A stretch of 41,537 nt of DNA from the NCBI GenBank assembly GCA_012026835.1, contig VEPN01000025.1:1-41537 (forward strand), written 5' to 3'. Under the pieces are notes generated by a model. It saw nothing but the letters and a program-made list of their open reading frames with translations, was not told the origin of the DNA and did no database searches. Source of the stretch: Candidatus Methanoperedens sp. GTDB lineage: Archaea > Halobacteriota > Methanosarcinia > Methanosarcinales > Methanoperedenaceae. Of this stretch, positions 10,101-18,450 are shown in pieces (positions within the stretch are counted from its first letter, which is position 1; each line of letters begins with the position of its first letter). Position numbers and translations under genes: made by a program.

Positions 10101-12949
10101 TCTGCACACCACTGGGTGTTTGTAATTGCCCCATTCCTTGTGTTGCTCGGATCAAGAAGCAGGTTGTTTATCCTGCCAAGAGCAGTTGTGTTATGTCTCG
10201 TATCGCTATGGCAGTAGAAGCAAGAGCCAGATTCTGAGATCCAGAATGTACCCCACAACGTGCCGTTGGAGAGACTGGAACTATGTTTCAAGGTATCGGG
10301 GATGATTGGTGCGCTGGTGAAGTTTGCCAATTTAACCTGGTGACAATTGGTACAGTTAACTGCATTCGTCTTTGTTGTTGCAAAGGTCATGCCGCCCTGT
10401 TCAAGGTATTGTACTGGGTGGATATTCTTATTCGTGTTTACATGGCACTTTGTACAATCTACGGTTCCATTGTGCTGCTCTTTATTCTTCAGAGTGGCTG
10501 ATCCTGTGGAATTATGACAGGTGAGACAATATGCTGAATTGGGCAGGCTGAATGCAGGTTTGGTAAGTGTACTGTCATGGATTCTGCCTGTTGAATGGCA
10601 ATTTGCACAACCTGGATTGGTTGATGGATAATTGGTTGAGTGGTTGGATATGCTTGCATTCCATGCAGCGTTGACCATTTCTGAACTGAAGGCACTGCTG
10701 CCCTGATGACATAAGGCACAGTTGGATACACCGCCAATATTGTAAGGCGACACACCGGTCTTGTTGCTTCCGTAATGGCTTACATTCGCTATATTGGATT
10801 TTGGTCCTCCGGGGTCACTGTTCGTGGTAATCATTTCGCTCTTCATATGACAGTTCACACAGGAAGTGTTGGTGTCTGCCTGAGGCTTTGTCCTGATATC
10901 TGTCCCTGCTGAGTTGTGTTCGCTGACTATGAGAGCATTGAAATTACCGCCGCCCGTATGGCATTGTGTACATTTTCTGGGAACATTATAACTGTCCGGG
11001 TGGCTGCTTGCGGGGATTTCTGAGGCATCAACTTTACCATCTCCGGAAACTGTGCTGTTGGTGTGGCAGGCCCAGCATATCTTGTTATCCACATTATAAC
11101 TGCCTGCATTTCCACCATTGTTGAGGTTAAGGTGTATTGATGCTTTTATGTTAGCTACATCTACTTTTGCCTGGCCTCCACTAATGTCATGGCAGCTGAC
11201 ACAATCTGGATTGCCGGCTTTGCCTATCCCAGTATTATGCTGGAACTCACCCATGTTGGCTCCTATGCTCAGTAGCGAGCCGTGACAGGCCTTGCAATTT
11301 TGATCCTGATATTCCTGGGATGTAGCGAAAGAGTGATTATAGTATCCTGTAGAAATTCCTTTCCAGTTCGTGCCGTTGGTTATTTCTGGCGGGAGCAACA
11401 GTCCTGCCGAGGTGAACGCCGAACTCATCTGGGTATAATTGCTATCTCCCTTATAGTGGCAGCTTGCGCATGAGGTATTCGTGCCTATTGTACCGTACAT
11501 CTGGTAACCTGGAGCAAACTGGAGAATCCTTCCAAGCGGACTGAGATCATGAAGAGTACTGCTATGGCAGTATATGCATGCTGTTTGCTGTGATGTCCAG
11601 TGGCTTCCCCACTTTGTGCCTGCCAGGGGGTCATCGCTATGGTTCATTGGTTTCTTGATTTGAGGCGCATCAGGTCCTGAATAACTTCCTGCTTTTGGCT
11701 GCGCCTTGAGGGTATTAAGGAAAGTGGAATTTTGATGGCATGAAGTACAGTTGCCCTGATTCGAGCTTCCGTGGTTCACATATCCGGCACTTTGTGAGAA
11801 CACCTGTATCGCATGCACATCATCACTGTGGCAGAGCGTACAATTTACGCTCCCGCTGTGCTTATTGTAATCTGCGTGGCATGCCTTGCATTGACTATCC
11901 TCGGTCACATCATTTTTAATAAATCGCTGTGATGCATCAGGTTTTGTAATATTGTGCATGGGTCCGTGGCATACTATACAGGGAACTGTTGATGTTGGGG
12001 TATGATATTTATCATACGCTCCGGCCGTACTATTAGAATAATTGCTCACCACGCCATTCAAGGTGGACTTATCTGTAATATCAGTCCTTGTATGGCAGCC
12101 ATTGCATGAGCCGATGGTTATTGTTCCGGCATTATGGTTCGCATAACTCGTACCAGGGTTATGACATGCTGAGTTGTCACAACGGATGCTCTGGTGAGTA
12201 TCAACTGTATAGAAATCCTTTGTACCTGGAGTGCTGCTTGTCGGCTGGCCATCATAACCATTATGGCATACAGTACAATAATCATCAGCCCAGCCATTGG
12301 TTGAAATATCTGTATTATGATCGGTTCTCTCGCTGGTTATTTTTTCCCAGCTTATTGTATATGGTGAATTGGCTGGCGCATTTCCTCGATTCCCCGGGTT
12401 TTTACCGCTATGCTGGTTATTGCATCCTCCACTTGAGTAAGCACATCCCCACCAGTTGTATATGAACGTAGTGTTGGAAGAAACACTCCCTATATCAGCC
12501 TTGACACGCCATTGTCCATATGCCCTCCTGTTGTCCACGTTACCATAAAAGCTGGCAAGACCCTGTGAATCTGTCACATCCGTCCCGGTTATGCCCGAAG
12601 CCGTTCCATTAGGATAGAAAAGGGCGAAATTGATAGTTCTTCCTGCCAGAGGTGTGCCGTTGCCATCCATGTATAAAGCCTGTACACCAACAGTCGTTTG
12701 TTTGCCTGTCCATCTGTTGTTGGTAGTGCCCCAATCATTGGCCGGAAGACCAAAACCTGTGCCCGTAGCGGTTGCACCTGTTACCTGCGGGTCATCAAGA
12801 ACAATATACCTGTTTGTCGCAACCTTAATAGATTCATTAGCCGCACTTGCCGCATTAACCGATATGATCATTGCAAACAAAATTGTTATCAAAATTATTC
12901 CAGTTTTTGTTGACCTGCTTGTGAATATAAAGTTATTTCGTTCGGGCAT
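7148..12949 (-). CDS. Giant multiheme c-type cytochrome (40 CxxCH plus 2 variant motifs) with internal 12-heme repeats
   Basis: This 1933-aa exported cytochrome has a signal peptide (hydrophobic residues about 17-33, cut near SAANES). An N-terminal Ig-like (Big_1-type) beta domain covers about residues 60-165. I count 40 CxxCH sites plus CDNSACH (CX4CH) and CGSGAACH (CX5CH). The hemes fall into a diverged unit (sites 1-12), two nearly identical units of about 431 residues (sites 13-24 and 25-36) and a partial fourth unit (37-40). The C-terminus has an Ig-like domain and a CarboxypepD_reg-like domain ending TGTITGVVTS, as in the 947-aa cytochrome. It would conduct electrons across or along the cell surface. 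It lies just downstream of ccsA-resB, the machinery that attaches such hemes. The start follows GGATAGG. Family and location are clear; the electron partner is not. Confidence 0.96.
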   Translation of the reverse strand: MPERNNFIFTSRSTKTGIILITILFAMIISVNAASAANESIKVATNRYIVLDDPQVTGATATGTGFGLPANDWGTTNNRWTGKQTTVGVQALYMDGNGTPLAGRTINFALFYPNGTASGITGTDVTDSQGLASFYGNVDNRRAYGQWRVKADIGSVSSNTTFIYNWWGCAYSSGGCNNQHSGKNPGNRGNAPANSPYTISWEKITSERTDHNTDISTNGWADDYCTVCHNGYDGQPTSSTPGTKDFYTVDTHQSIRCDNSACHNPGTSYANHNAGTITIGSCNGCHTRTDITDKSTLNGVVSNYSNSTAGAYDKYHTPTSTVPCIVCHGPMHNITKPDASQRFIKNDVTEDSQCKACHADYNKHSGSVNCTLCHSDDVHAIQVFSQSAGYVNHGSSNQGNCTSCHQNSTFLNTLKAQPKAGSYSGPDAPQIKKPMNHSDDPLAGTKWGSHWTSQQTACIYCHSSTLHDLSPLGRILQFAPGYQMYGTIGTNTSCASCHYKGDSNYTQMSSAFTSAGLLLPPEITNGTNWKGISTGYYNHSFATSQEYQDQNCKACHGSLLSIGANMGEFQHNTGIGKAGNPDCVSCHDISGGQAKVDVANIKASIHLNLNNGGNAGSYNVDNKICWACHTNSTVSGDGKVDASEIPASSHPDSYNVPRKCTQCHTGGGNFNALIVSEHNSAGTDIRTKPQADTNTSCVNCHMKSEMITTNSDPGGPKSNIANVSHYGSNKTGVSPYNIGGVSNCALCHQGSSAFSSEMVNAAWNASISNHSTNYPSTNPGCANCHSTGRIHDSTLTKPAFSLPNSAYCLTCHNSTGSATLKNKEQHNGTVDCTKCHVNTNKNIHPVQYLEQGGMTFATTKTNAVNCTNCHQVKLANFTSAPIIPDTLKHSSSLSNGTLWGTFWISESGSCFYCHSDTRHNTTALGRINNLLLDPSNTRNGAITNTQWCADCHYNDPANTNYRGNQLSPVPPAITVDNTGGVPGWVNHSGYLTTGYKDSVCETCHALNGTTSKTSLNYSHSLNVGTAGGANCVSCHDISGTAPKHVDSAVLQNSIHSNLNGASTDINKACYACHGDGTAPSGHPANYKSPKLCTDCHTDGNFSALIVSEHNSGGMDLKTKQYTNINDSCINCHVKPEMIRSNSDPEVPSSGYANVSHYGDKKGADQKYVKGGSANCTLCHQGSSVFSTEMVDAAWNASISNHSTNYASTNPDCADCHSTGRIHNSTLAKPALSLPSSAYCLTCHNSTGSATLKNKEQHNGTVDCTKCHLSTNKNIHPVQYLEQGGATFATTKTNAVNCTNCHQTQLSGFGNAPIIPNPLKHSSSLSNGTLWGTFWTSESGSCFYCHSDTRHNTTALGRINNLLLDPSNTRNGAITNTQWCADCHYNDPANTNYRGNQLSPVPPAITVDNTGVPGWVDHTGYLTAGYKDNVCETCHAQLGAYSKTSLNYSHSLNVGAAGGANCVACHDVGGSAPKLVNVASIQNGIHKGLNNATADINKACYACHSDGTPPASGHPANYKNPKLCTDCHTDGNFTAPIIQDHKPPKLDMNPGRAGTEITAGVYCSVCHINSNNNISSTQNATVSHYGTNSSLLKPTVNQTTMPRFGFFTLADASANNKECANCHNPSNSSYGNATFMSNAHTPTGTCVQCHVDGDADNLHNGSLGMPVTFQCKDCHTTKADQYKAPNLTGTSHVSLTCGSGAACHIPGGQFDNRNMHNWSFNYAGTPPATPTVYLNGVAATLTVTQGTPVTITSTINDASGLASRVRGAEYFIGQNPGSDPNLYGKGNQMNAADGVFNAASEPVTASISGLSEGTYTIYVRGMDIGKQWSSSGVATLTVTAPKGFINGTVKNGSIAGELVPGVTVTAGTVSAVTDGSGNYSLSLPTGTYTLNATKNPEFNAISIPNVGVTAPGTTQQDIFIIKKATGTITGVVTS
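8267..9568 (-). repeat. 12-heme repeat unit, second near-identical copy
   Basis: This stretch runs from the CINCH heme site to just before CSVCH and encodes sites 25-36 in the same order and spacing as the unit at 9569-10861. The heme-motif start points are offset by 1302 bp, about 9 bp more than the offset between the previous two units. Confidence 0.85.
8751..8905 (-). repeat. 155-bp exact direct repeat, copy 1
   Basis: 8751-8905 reads the same, base for base, as 10044-10198, at an offset of 1293 bp. Flanking sequence is similar but has synonymous and other differences. This points to recent duplication or gene conversion between the two 12-heme units. Confidence 0.9.
9569..10861 (-). repeat. 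12-heme repeat unit, first near-identical copy
   Basis: This unit encodes heme sites 13-24, from CVNCH to CTDCH, in 1293 bp (431 codons). Its protein is largely identical to the next unit. A third, diverged unit (sites 1-12) lies upstream in the gene in the same register, for example CIYCHSSTLHDLSPLGRI aligning with CFYCHSDTRHNTTALGRI. Confidence 0.85.
10044..10198 (-). repeat. 155-bp exact direct repeat, copy 2
   Basis: This is the second copy of the exact 155-bp repeat at 8751-8905. It spans the segment after CFYCH and through CADCH of the first near-identical 12-heme unit. Confidence 0.9.
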
Positions 12950-12958
12950 GAATACCTA

Positions 12959-12965
12959 CCTATCC
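12959..12965 (-). promoter_or_regulatory. GGATAGG leader element / ribosome binding site
   Basis: GGATAGG followed by TAGG lies on the minus strand 9 bases before the ATG at 12949. A TATA-like TTATTTAA on the minus strand near 13002-13009 would give a leader of about 25 bases that includes this element. Confidence 0.5.
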
Positions 12966-13047
12966 ATTAGTACTTAACCATTCCATTAAATCCACATCTA
13001 TTAAATAACTTTTCTTCATAATGATTATGAGGTAATCGTTTCCGGAG

Positions 13048-13054
13048 AAAAAAA
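13048..13054 (-). terminator. T-run after ccsA, possible terminator
   Basis: A run of seven T's on the minus strand starts 17 bases past the ccsA stop (13071). Archaeal RNA polymerase often terminates at such U-tracts. It would separate ccsA from the following giant cytochrome gene, which has its own promoter-like sequence. Confidence 0.4.
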
Positions 13055-13070
13055 GGATAATAAAAGTTAT

Positions 13071-13922
13071 TCACGAAGTCAAATAATCTGTATGAAGCCC
13101 GCTGTACACATATCCTACACCGAATAAGCTGAACGCAAGAACGATGATGCAAAAAATAATGAACCATGCAATCCTCTTTCCCGTCCACCCAGCATTCATC
13201 CGCAGGTGCAGGCAAATCCCCAAAACAAACCATGCTATCAGCGACCAGGTCTCAGTAGGGTCCCAGCCCCAATACCTCCCCCATGTCTGGTTAGCCCATA
13301 TCGCCCCGGCCCCAATCATTATAGTAAGGAACAGGAGGCCCGATGCCACGAAACTGTACATCAGGTCATCCATGACTTTCAAATCCGGCAGCCTGTCATA
13401 AAACGATTCCTCATTTTCAAAACCTGCTTCAACCCTCCTTGAATGCCTCTCTTTCACGATATAAAGGACTGAGACACCCACGGCCACAAGTATCGACCCG
13501 AAAGCCAGATTCGCAAAAACCACATGTGCTATAAGCCAGTAACTGCGAAGCGCGGCAGGCAGAATCTGGATATCCCTCGAATATGTCAGGCTCACACCCA
13601 TCAATAAAAACGATATCGGCATTATTATAAATCCTGCTATTTTTATTTTTTCATATTTATGCTGTACCAGCAGGAAAATCACTACTGAAAACCATGCGTA
13701 TTTGGATAAAACCTCATACATGCTTATATATGGCCCATGCCCGACCTCGATCCATCTCAGGGCGATAGAAACGCTGTGGAGTAACAGTCCGATAATCGCG
13801 CTGTTGACAGCAAAACCGATTTTTTCGTTTTTCCTGAAAACCAGGCAGTATATATACAGTATCGAACTGAGCGCATATAATGTGGTCGCTGCAAGATACA
13901 TTATATAATCAATCTGTGACAT
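13071..13922 (-). CDS. ccsA: Cytochrome c biogenesis protein CcsA (CcmC/CcsA heme-handling family)
   Basis: This 283-aa polytopic membrane protein has about eight hydrophobic segments. It carries the tryptophan-rich WWD heme-binding signature around residues 209-230 (WGRYWGWDPTETWSL), and conserved-looking histidines at about 62, 133 and 239 are candidate heme ligands. Together with ResB it forms the System II machinery that moves heme across the membrane and attaches it to CxxCH motifs. The start overlaps the end of resB by 14 bases, indicating translational coupling. Its position directly upstream of a 40-heme cytochrome gene on the same strand fits that job. The CcmC/CcsA family is secure, and the ResB partner points to System II rather than System I. 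Confidence 0.93.
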   Translation of the reverse strand: MSQIDYIMYLAATTLYALSSILYIYCLVFRKNEKIGFAVNSAIIGLLLHSVSIALRWIEVGHGPYISMYEVLSKYAWFSVVIFLLVQHKYEKIKIAGFIIMPISFLLMGVSLTYSRDIQILPAALRSYWLIAHVVFANLAFGSILVAVGVSVLYIVKERHSRRVEAGFENEESFYDRLPDLKVMDDLMYSFVASGLLFLTIMIGAGAIWANQTWGRYWGWDPTETWSLIAWFVLGICLHLRMNAGWTGKRIAWFIIFCIIVLAFSLFGVGYVYSGLHTDYLTS

Positions 13923-15339
13923 TTGAGAGCCTCTCTTTGATCTTATCTATAATATCGCTGAATTCTTCGTTATATAAAGACCTGAACTTATCTGCCCTTC
14001 CCCCAATATATATTTCTGTTGCACCGTCAGCCCCGTCCTTAACTACCTCGACCCAGACCCTTTTGGGGATTACGAAGAAAATTATCGTGAGGCTTAGAGT
14101 TATTAATCCAAGCCCGGCATATACAAGCAACGTTCCATTGTCCTTCACCACATAGAAATTGCTCCAGTATTTTATATCATAAAAACCAAGGTACATATTA
14201 TTCCACGGTATCTTCACAGTATCATTAAGCCTGAGCGTCCCATCGTATATTTCCTCTCCCTGGTCAAATATCTTCATGAACATGATAGGGGTCTGCTTCG
14301 TATTTCCGGATTCCTCAATCCCTGTCAATGGCGCGGTCATGTAAACCATCAGCCCGCCCTCAAGCCCTGTATCCGCCATGTCAAACGACGCTACATACCT
14401 TCCGCTGCTATCGGGGTCCGAAGCAGTAATATACGAACCTGAATATATCGTTCCATCCGGGTTCATCAAAACCAAAAGAGGCGCCATTCCATAGACATTT
14501 CCAAGAAAAGTATAATCCCTGTAAGTCACCAGGTTATTTGAATAGACAATGTCGGTTTTCATTTCATTGCCATTCTCTGAGATAATGAGCTTTCCCGCCG
14601 CCCCTCTTGGAGTATCCGTACTATCTATATAATCTGGATAGAATTTATCAAGTTTGATGTCAAATTTCTGGTGGTTCTCATAAAATAATGGCCCCTCGTT
14701 AATGAACATATAATTCCCGTGGTCTTCTTGAAGGCTCTGTCCCTCGATTAGCCGCATGTCTCCTTCCATCCTTCCCAGGCTTCCATATACAGTCGCCAGG
14801 ATGATAAAAAGTATGCAAATGTGGAATAACGGGACACCAAATACACCATACCTGTTTTTTTCTGCGAATATCTTGTTGCCTTCCAGACTCAATCTATATC
14901 CATGCGATTGTAGAACAGAATCAATATGTGAAATAACAATTTTATCCTCCTTTGCGGTACTGATTTCGCTTCTGGTTTCAAGCCCGTTTATCTGATCTTT
15001 ATTCTGGAACTGCTGATTTCTCTTTAACTTTCGAAGCGCCGATACAAGCATATTTCTCGTACAGAAAGATGTATTCAAAAAGAGAAGGGAACAAAGGCCA
15101 ATGAAAACAGCAGATGAAAACATATTTGTAAATCCAAGAAAATCAAATATTTCTGCCTGCGTGGGATGGTTGGTCTTCCATGCATTATATACTTCAGGCT
15201 TAAGCTGTGATTTTTGGGGTATATGGGTTCCTATTATCGAAACCAGGATTATCGAAGATATCAGAATTACAGCAAGTTTTCGAGATTGGAAAAAAGATGA
15301 GATTTTTTTTCCCGGAGAAAAATCTGAAATCGTATCCAT
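13909..15339 (-). CDS. resB: Cytochrome c biogenesis protein ResB/Ccs1
   Basis: This 476-aa membrane protein has the ResB architecture: a hydrophobic segment at about residues 23-42 followed by THIPQKSQL, a second at about 75-92, a third at about 165-185, a long external domain (about 190-420) and a last membrane span (about 423-445) before a short cytoplasmic tail. ResB is the partner of CcsA in the System II cytochrome c synthetase and is thought to present apocytochrome while heme is attached. It is first in a two-gene operon with ccsA, overlapping it by 14 bases. Divergently, 68 bases away, lies a thioredoxin-like gene that may supply reduced cysteines. Sequence conservation in this family is low, so the call rests on topology, the THIPQ region and context. 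Confidence 0.88.
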   Translation of the reverse strand: MDTISDFSPGKKISSFFQSRKLAVILISSIILVSIIGTHIPQKSQLKPEVYNAWKTNHPTQAEIFDFLGFTNMFSSAVFIGLCSLLFLNTSFCTRNMLVSALRKLKRNQQFQNKDQINGLETRSEISTAKEDKIVISHIDSVLQSHGYRLSLEGNKIFAEKNRYGVFGVPLFHICILFIILATVYGSLGRMEGDMRLIEGQSLQEDHGNYMFINEGPLFYENHQKFDIKLDKFYPDYIDSTDTPRGAAGKLIISENGNEMKTDIVYSNNLVTYRDYTFLGNVYGMAPLLVLMNPDGTIYSGSYITASDPDSSGRYVASFDMADTGLEGGLMVYMTAPLTGIEESGNTKQTPIMFMKIFDQGEEIYDGTLRLNDTVKIPWNNMYLGFYDIKYWSNFYVVKDNGTLLVYAGLGLITLSLTIIFFVIPKRVWVEVVKDGADGATEIYIGGRADKFRSLYNEEFSDIIDKIKERLSNVTD

Positions 15340-15369
15340 ATAAAATTATTTCATATAAAACAAGTTAAG

Positions 15370-15377
15370 TATAAATA
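15370..15377 (+). promoter_or_regulatory. TATA box for the thioredoxin-like gene
   Basis: TATAAATA lies 30 bases before the ATG at 15408, so the transcript would have a leader of only a few bases. There is no Shine-Dalgarno sequence before that ATG, which fits a nearly leaderless mRNA. Its reverse complement, TATTTATA, sits about 31 bases before the resB start and might serve the other direction. Confidence 0.5.
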
Positions 15378-15407
15378 ACTTTGCAGACAATGTAAACTGA
15401 ATAAAAA

Positions 15408-15881
15408 ATGAAACCTTTTCATAAAATGGTATCAGTTGTTTTTGCAGGTTCTATTCTTTTCTTGGCTGCAACCTGGTGGGTGGACTTTCAATCAAGAGAG
15501 GAATCTCCATTTATTAAACTGGGGAACCTTTCATTTCATACTTCTATAGAGACAGGGATCAATGAGTCAAAAAGCCTGAATAAACCCGTATTCCTCTATT
15601 TCAGGTCAGAAACATGTTACTGGTGCATACGGTTTGAAGAAGAAGCATTATCCGATAGCATGATTGTAAACCTCCTTGATAAGAACTTTGTTCTAATATC
15701 TATAGATACTTTCAAACAGCAAAAAGTTGCATCCGCCCTGAATGTGCGCAGTACTCCATACATAATCTTCTTTGATAATGGCGGAGAAAAAGAGATTTCA
15801 AGGATTCCGGGGTACGTCCCGAAAGAAGAGTTCCTGGATAAATTGTATGAACTTCTCAGGAGAAGGGAGACGGGCGGTTGA
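15408..15881 (+). CDS. Membrane-anchored thioredoxin-like protein (CYWC), probable apocytochrome thiol reductase
   Basis: This 157-aa protein has an N-terminal signal anchor (about residues 7-25) and then a thioredoxin fold facing outward. The redox motif CYWC (Cys70, Cys73) lies in FRSETCYWC, and the cis-proline loop is seen as RSTPYIIFF. The arrangement resembles the Thioredoxin_7/DUF255-like group more than classical WCGPC thioredoxins. Its position 68 bases from resB, read divergently, suggests it keeps heme-binding cysteines of apocytochromes reduced, as ResA/CcsX does in System II. That role is inferred from context; the fold and motif are seen directly. Confidence 0.85.
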   Translation: MKPFHKMVSVVFAGSILFLAATWWVDFQSREESPFIKLGNLSFHTSIETGINESKSLNKPVFLYFRSETCYWCIRFEEEALSDSMIVNLLDKNFVLISIDTFKQQKVASALNVRSTPYIIFFDNGGEKEISRIPGYVPKEEFLDKLYELLRRRETGG

Positions 15882-16034
15882 CCTGTGATTGGGATGAGAT
15901 GCTATATGAAATTTATGACTAATTTTGGGCCTTACAATTTGTGTTGGAAATTATCCCAGGATACAATATCCACGGCGCTGCAAAATGCAGGATCGCCAGG
16001 TAATTTCGAGGTCAAGAAAGCCTATATTGATTTA

Positions 16035-18149
16035 TCAACCAGTGAAATAAGCCATAACCACCCGGATTGCTTCCTGTCCTGTAATTGTGCCGCCGAAGGA
16101 ATCCATTACTGCCTGCACCGCCTCGCTGCCCTGCACGATGCCATCAGTACCTGCGTACCGGGAGACGATATTTTCGGAACCTGATGTATCAATTCCAAAA
16201 ATCACAAGACCGTTAGTACTATCAACTACATAAGCATAATTTCCAGCCACTGCCACGCTATTTAATTCACTTCCGGTATCGTAGCTACCTTTTATGGTGG
16301 GAAATGCGGGATTGCTTACATCCAATATCAAAAGACCGTTATTACCATTAGCAACATAGGCATAATTTCCAGCCACTGTCACGCTCCCTGAATAACTTGC
16401 GATACTAAATCTACCTTTTAAAGCGGGAGACGCGGGATTGCTTACATCCAATATCAAAAGACCGTTTATAGAATCAACCACATAAGCATATTTTCCGGCC
16501 ACCGCCACTCTGAAGAAATCACCTTTAGTATCGTATCTGCCTTTTAGGGCAGGAGACGCGGGATTGCTTACATCCAATACCAAAAGACCGTTAGAACGAT
16601 TAGCTACATAAGCATAATTTCCAACCACTGCTAAACTTATTGAGTCACTTCTTGTATCGTATCTGCCTTTTAAGGCAGGAGACGCGGGATTGCTTACATC
16701 CAGTACCAAAAGACCGTTAGAATTAAGCACATAAGCATATTTTCCAGCCACTGCCACGTTTTTTGAATAACTTGCGGTATCGTATCTGCCTTTTAAGGCA
16801 GGAGACACGGGATTGCTAATATCCAATATCAAAAGACTGTTAGAACCATTAGCTACATAAGCATAATTTCCAGCTACTTCCTTTAATTGACCTGCTGTAT
16901 CGTATCTGCTTTTTAAAGTGGGAGACGCGGGATTGCTAACATCCATTATTACAAGACCATAATACCGATCATCCACATAAGCATAATTTCCCGCCACTGC
17001 CACGTTACTTGAATAACTTACGGTATCGTATCTGCCTTTTAAGGTGGGAGACGCGGGATTGCTAACATTTAATATTATGAAACCATGTTCATTAGCAGTT
17101 AAATAAGCATAATTACCATCCACTATCATGCCTGAACCTGTGCTATTGTTACTGCCTTTAAGAACAGGTGACGCGGGATTGCTAACATCCAATATCAAAA
17201 GACCGTTACCACTATCAACCACATAAGCATAATTATCAGTTACTGCTACCCTCACTGAATCACCTTTGGTACGGTATTTGCTTATAAATACAGGAGATGC
17301 AGGATTGCTCACATTTAATATCACAAGACCCTGGGTACCATCTGCTACATAAGCATAATTTCCAACCACTGCCACATCAAACACCTGGCCATGTGCCCTG
17401 GATGCTTCCTCATTTGCGAAATCGAACGCTTCACCGAAACTGTTTTTAAAGACAGGAGATTCAGGATTGCTTATATCCAATATTCTAAAACCGCGATTAC
17501 CATTAACTACATAGGCATAATTTCCAGCCACTGTCACGTCTCTTGCATCTCCCATAGATTCAAAAGGTATTGCATATCTTCCTTTTACCGCAGGGGATGC
17601 GGGATTGCCCACATCAAATATCAAAAGACCGTTAGAACCATCAGCCAAATAAGCATAATTTCCAGCCACTGCCACGTTTGATGGGGAACTTAAATTATCG
17701 TATCTGCTTTTTAAGGCAGGTGATGCAGGATTGCTCACATCAAATATCAAAAGACCGTTTTTATTATTGCAAACCACATAAGCGTAATTTCCAGATATTT
17801 TAATATCACGAATTAGGCAATTGTTTTCCATCCGTTTTATCTGGACCGGAGCGCTCCTGTTGCTAATATCAAGCACAACAAAATCCATCCCCTGATTTAT
17901 ATACGCATAATTCCCGGAAACTGCTGCAGCATCAGTACTTCCGCCAAAATGACCGACCTTTGTAATATTTAGATCATCCGTAGCTGCAAGCATATTAGAA
18001 GCATTCGCATGATCGAGCAACGCGTCGTCTCCACCACCCGCCGCCAGCGTTGCAGCACCCGCCAGAAATATTGCCAGCGCCATTATTCCCACTATGATTT
18101 TGAGGACACGCCCTCTACAATTTTTAATTTTTGAAATCATTTTTTTCAC
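16035..18149 (-). CDS. Secreted LVIVD-repeat beta-propeller protein
   Basis: This 704-aa protein starts with a basic signal peptide (hydrophobic residues about 16-37). It then has 13 repeats of about 42 residues with the pattern (L/F)xI(L/F/M)DVSNPASPxxKGRYDT...VAVAGNYAYVV...G, and a partial fourteenth. These are LVIVD repeats, one propeller blade each, so 13-14 blades suggest two seven-bladed propellers or one large ring. The last 35 residues (EAVQAVMDSF, then EAIRVVMAYF) look like two short helices similar to archaeal dockerin-like tails. Such proteins are usually surface or extracellular with unknown ligands. Several blades are nearly identical at DNA level (units of about 126 bp), so copy number probably varies. 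It has no clear operon partner: the convergent neighbour ends at 15881 and the next gene upstream is over 300 bases away. Confidence 0.88.
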   Translation of the reverse strand: MKKMISKIKNCRGRVLKIIVGIMALAIFLAGAATLAAGGGDDALLDHANASNMLAATDDLNITKVGHFGGSTDAAAVSGNYAYINQGMDFVVLDISNRSAPVQIKRMENNCLIRDIKISGNYAYVVCNNKNGLLIFDVSNPASPALKSRYDNLSSPSNVAVAGNYAYLADGSNGLLIFDVGNPASPAVKGRYAIPFESMGDARDVTVAGNYAYVVNGNRGFRILDISNPESPVFKNSFGEAFDFANEEASRAHGQVFDVAVVGNYAYVADGTQGLVILNVSNPASPVFISKYRTKGDSVRVAVTDNYAYVVDSGNGLLILDVSNPASPVLKGSNNSTGSGMIVDGNYAYLTANEHGFIILNVSNPASPTLKGRYDTVSYSSNVAVAGNYAYVDDRYYGLVIMDVSNPASPTLKSRYDTAGQLKEVAGNYAYVANGSNSLLILDISNPVSPALKGRYDTASYSKNVAVAGKYAYVLNSNGLLVLDVSNPASPALKGRYDTRSDSISLAVVGNYAYVANRSNGLLVLDVSNPASPALKGRYDTKGDFFRVAVAGKYAYVVDSINGLLILDVSNPASPALKGRFSIASYSGSVTVAGNYAYVANGNNGLLILDVSNPAFPTIKGSYDTGSELNSVAVAGNYAYVVDSTNGLVIFGIDTSGSENIVSRYAGTDGIVQGSEAVQAVMDSFGGTITGQEAIRVVMAYFTG

Positions 18150-18450
18150 CCGTCCAGTGATACAGGATACTTGCTAAGATGCGTTTTTTTGAGCAGAACC
18201 ACCATATTATTATCTTTACTAAGTTGGATAATATTTAAAACTATCTTAAATAGGAGACCGGTTCAATAAAAACATGCGGAATTCATATGCGCCCTCATGG
18301 AGTGAGGGGAAAAATAACGGATGATAATGATACTGCTCCCATAATAAAAGAAGCAGGAATTACCAGACCATTTGTTTCTCATAATAATGATAATTATTTA
18401 TATTATTTAAATGGGTGAATATATAAACTACAAGACTCAATGTAAAAGGC

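Noticed and set aside
15885-16184. 99-aa plus-strand ORF after the thioredoxin-like gene
   Set aside because: Half of it is antisense to the end of the beta-propeller gene. The remainder has no ribosome binding site and no recognisable features.
16200-17900. Regular repeats of about 126 bp as a possible CRISPR array or satellite
   Set aside because: The repeats translate as LVIVD blades in one open frame, and the intervals are also conserved rather than unique spacers. No cas gene is nearby.
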